From positions 3,272,573-3,336,572 of the forward strand of contig JAEMBT020000004.1 in the NCBI GenBank assembly GCA_018873245.2: DNA of 64,000 bases, given 5' to 3'. Positions 62,365 through 64,000 of this stretch are shown piece after piece. The DNA comes from Archegozetes longisetosus. Its lineage: Eukaryota; Arthropoda; Arachnida; Sarcoptiformes; Trhypochthoniidae. Every line of letters starts with the position of its first letter. Position 1 is the first letter of the stretch. The notes beneath the pieces are model-generated. The model saw nothing but the letters and a program-made list of their open reading frames with translations, was not told the DNA's origin and did no database searches. The position numbers and the translations under genes were made by a program.

Positions 62365-64000
62365 GAGAACCGACATATTCAACCCGTTCAAAATTTCAGA
62401 TAACTGTTTGAATGGTGAAAGACCTCAGGCATGAAAGAAATTTGGAGTTATTTTATGTCTGTATTGTTGATTCTTAGTCACTTATGGACACGTTCCTGTA
62501 AATGCTAGATTTTCAGATCCAGAACCGATAGATAGAATTATAGATAAGGAAGATATCGTTTACTTTTCTTAGAAAAGTAATTATAGATTATTGAAAGTAA
62601 GACATTTGTTCTTAATGTTTACGTTTTAAAACTTTCTATTGTATAGTTATTCTGAAATTCTTATAATGTCTTCTGCTCTTACGTTGTCTTTAAGTCATTC
62701 TATAGAATATGTTTAATTTAGCTGAGTTAAGGATTTAATTGAAGCAGAATTTTACTATAAAATTATAGCTAATGTTTGAATCTAATAAATATTTTTAAGT
62801 TTGTGAGTAAGCTTCAGTTCTGTTTTTATAGATTTCTTTCATTTCATTTGAAGCTAAGATTGAAATGTTTATTAAATTGTTGTGATTCATATCTAAAAGT
62901 GAATAAGGAGTTTAAAAGCATTTTCAATAGGAATCTAGCTTTGATGATTTGAATACTTTTTTGTTTAAGCTCTTTCTTCAAACAACAATTCGATAAATAG
63001 AGAAAATTGATCGCATCTCAGGTTTGCCAGCAATACTTTCTTTATAAAAGTAATTAAATGGAATTACATCAATTTTCATAAGTCGAATTTCGATCAGTTC
63101 TCTGATAGCATTTGCTCAAAATAATTTCAACAGTTTGAGAACTATCTTGTTGTAAATAGATTGGAAATTTTGAAGTCTATTATTTGACCCGGCAATTATC
63201 GTAGAAATGATTATTAAATTAGGCAGAATAACAGAATTTGCCCAGATATTTATGTCGATTATATCTAATAATGAGTTATCACAAAATGAAAAGTTTTTTC
63301 TTCAAGTTCCCAGAAATTTTAGCCTTATTTATTTAACACAAAGAATTTCAGACAAACGAAAATTAGTAACAAACTTTACTTTTCGAATTTACAATTGATA
63401 TCATCACTTCGTCGGCTGAGAATTATTCGGTCCTATCGTCAAATTTTGGCGAAAATTAGTTTTTGGCAGATCATTGGAGTACACCCAATTCTCTAACTTA
63501 TGAATCAAAAATAATCAAAATATCTCAACCCCTTAGCATAAAATCACGAAAAAAGTGAGAATTTTAATAATTTTACTGGTTTTCTCGAATAATTTGACGG
63601 TATAAAAAATTGAAAATATCATATTTTGACTTGTTTTTTCATAAGCTTTCAAACAAAAAAAGTTTGTCGAAATCGGAGCAACTTTTGAAATTTTTGAAAA
63701 ATTGACCTAGCTCATTTTTAATAGTATATCTGTTGTCCATGTATCATTGGGAGTCAGAATATATGGTTAATTGTGAAAAAGTAAGTTGTTCCCTTTCTCT
63801 CCACTTTTACTGATCGTCATTCTCAATAATATTTAGAAAGTATATTTCATGTGGATGTTAAATATATTTTCGATTCCTTGAAATTTTCATGTTTCTATAT
63901 AGTTGAACAGTTGAAATATTCAATTATTCCTATATTTTGCAGATAGTATTGTATAATTCTCAAAATTTTTCAGAAAATTAAGAGAGAACTAAAAATATAG
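62365..64000. other. Gene-free right end with a possible dispersed repeat
   Basis: No convincing gene. The stretch from about 63400 to 63720 has phrases such as GTTTGTCGAAATCGGAGCAA and repeated TTTTGAAATTTTTGAAAAA, which read like an interspersed repeat of unknown family. The frame at 63207-63398 has no recognised domain. Confidence 0.35.

Noticed and set aside
1-64000. CRISPR arrays, bacterial operons, viral genes
   Set aside because: No regularly spaced repeats, no ribosome binding sites and no viral hallmark proteins; genes are spliced animal genes.

Overview
This is strongly AT-rich animal nuclear DNA with spliced genes, short introns (34 to about 100 nt) in compact genes and a roughly 10 kb or longer first intron in one gene. 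A TIL-type (trypsin-inhibitor-like) secreted protein gene, the decayed remains of an RCC1-repeat gene and a TTAGG-like motif fit an arthropod. A mite or other chelicerate is my best guess, but nothing here fixes the species. The code is standard and splice sites are GT-AG.

Layout. 1-732 (+): the 3' end of PEX19, ending in a CaaX box. 1439-2338 (-): ribosomal protein S25 in three exons, the first holding only the start codon. 3179-4415 (-): a secreted cysteine-rich TIL-domain gene whose middle exon has lost one base and whose reading frame stays open past a stop codon, so it is probably a pseudogene. 4440-8680: mostly empty DNA with a possible transposon end and a broken RCC1-repeat pseudogene (about 7060-7655). 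30482-44099 (+): rhotekin, a Rho effector with HR1, anillin-homology/C2-like and PH regions. All six exons join in phase. Two further possible first exons upstream (8683-8820 and 19825-19887) end in the same phase and could extend the locus to about 35 kb. 45688-54392 (-): a large, low-complexity Ser/Thr-rich protein of about 1,500 residues in at least eleven exons. I do not recognise it. It carries repeated TQT/VQT motifs and a PDZ-ligand-like C-terminus. 54.4-64 kb: almost empty, with one orphan spectrin-repeat-like exon near 62.1 kb.

How they relate. The genes are ordinary cellular genes, with no operon or cassette organisation. Rhotekin (Rho signalling to the cytoskeleton) and the unknown minus-strand scaffold-like gene are convergent neighbours, about 1.6 kb apart. 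PEX19 and RpS25 are also convergent. I found no tRNA, rRNA, CRISPR array, virus or intact transposon. The most interesting items are the doubly damaged TIL gene with a cysteine-rich tail beyond its stop, the possible set of alternative rhotekin starts, and the unrecognised TQT-rich protein.
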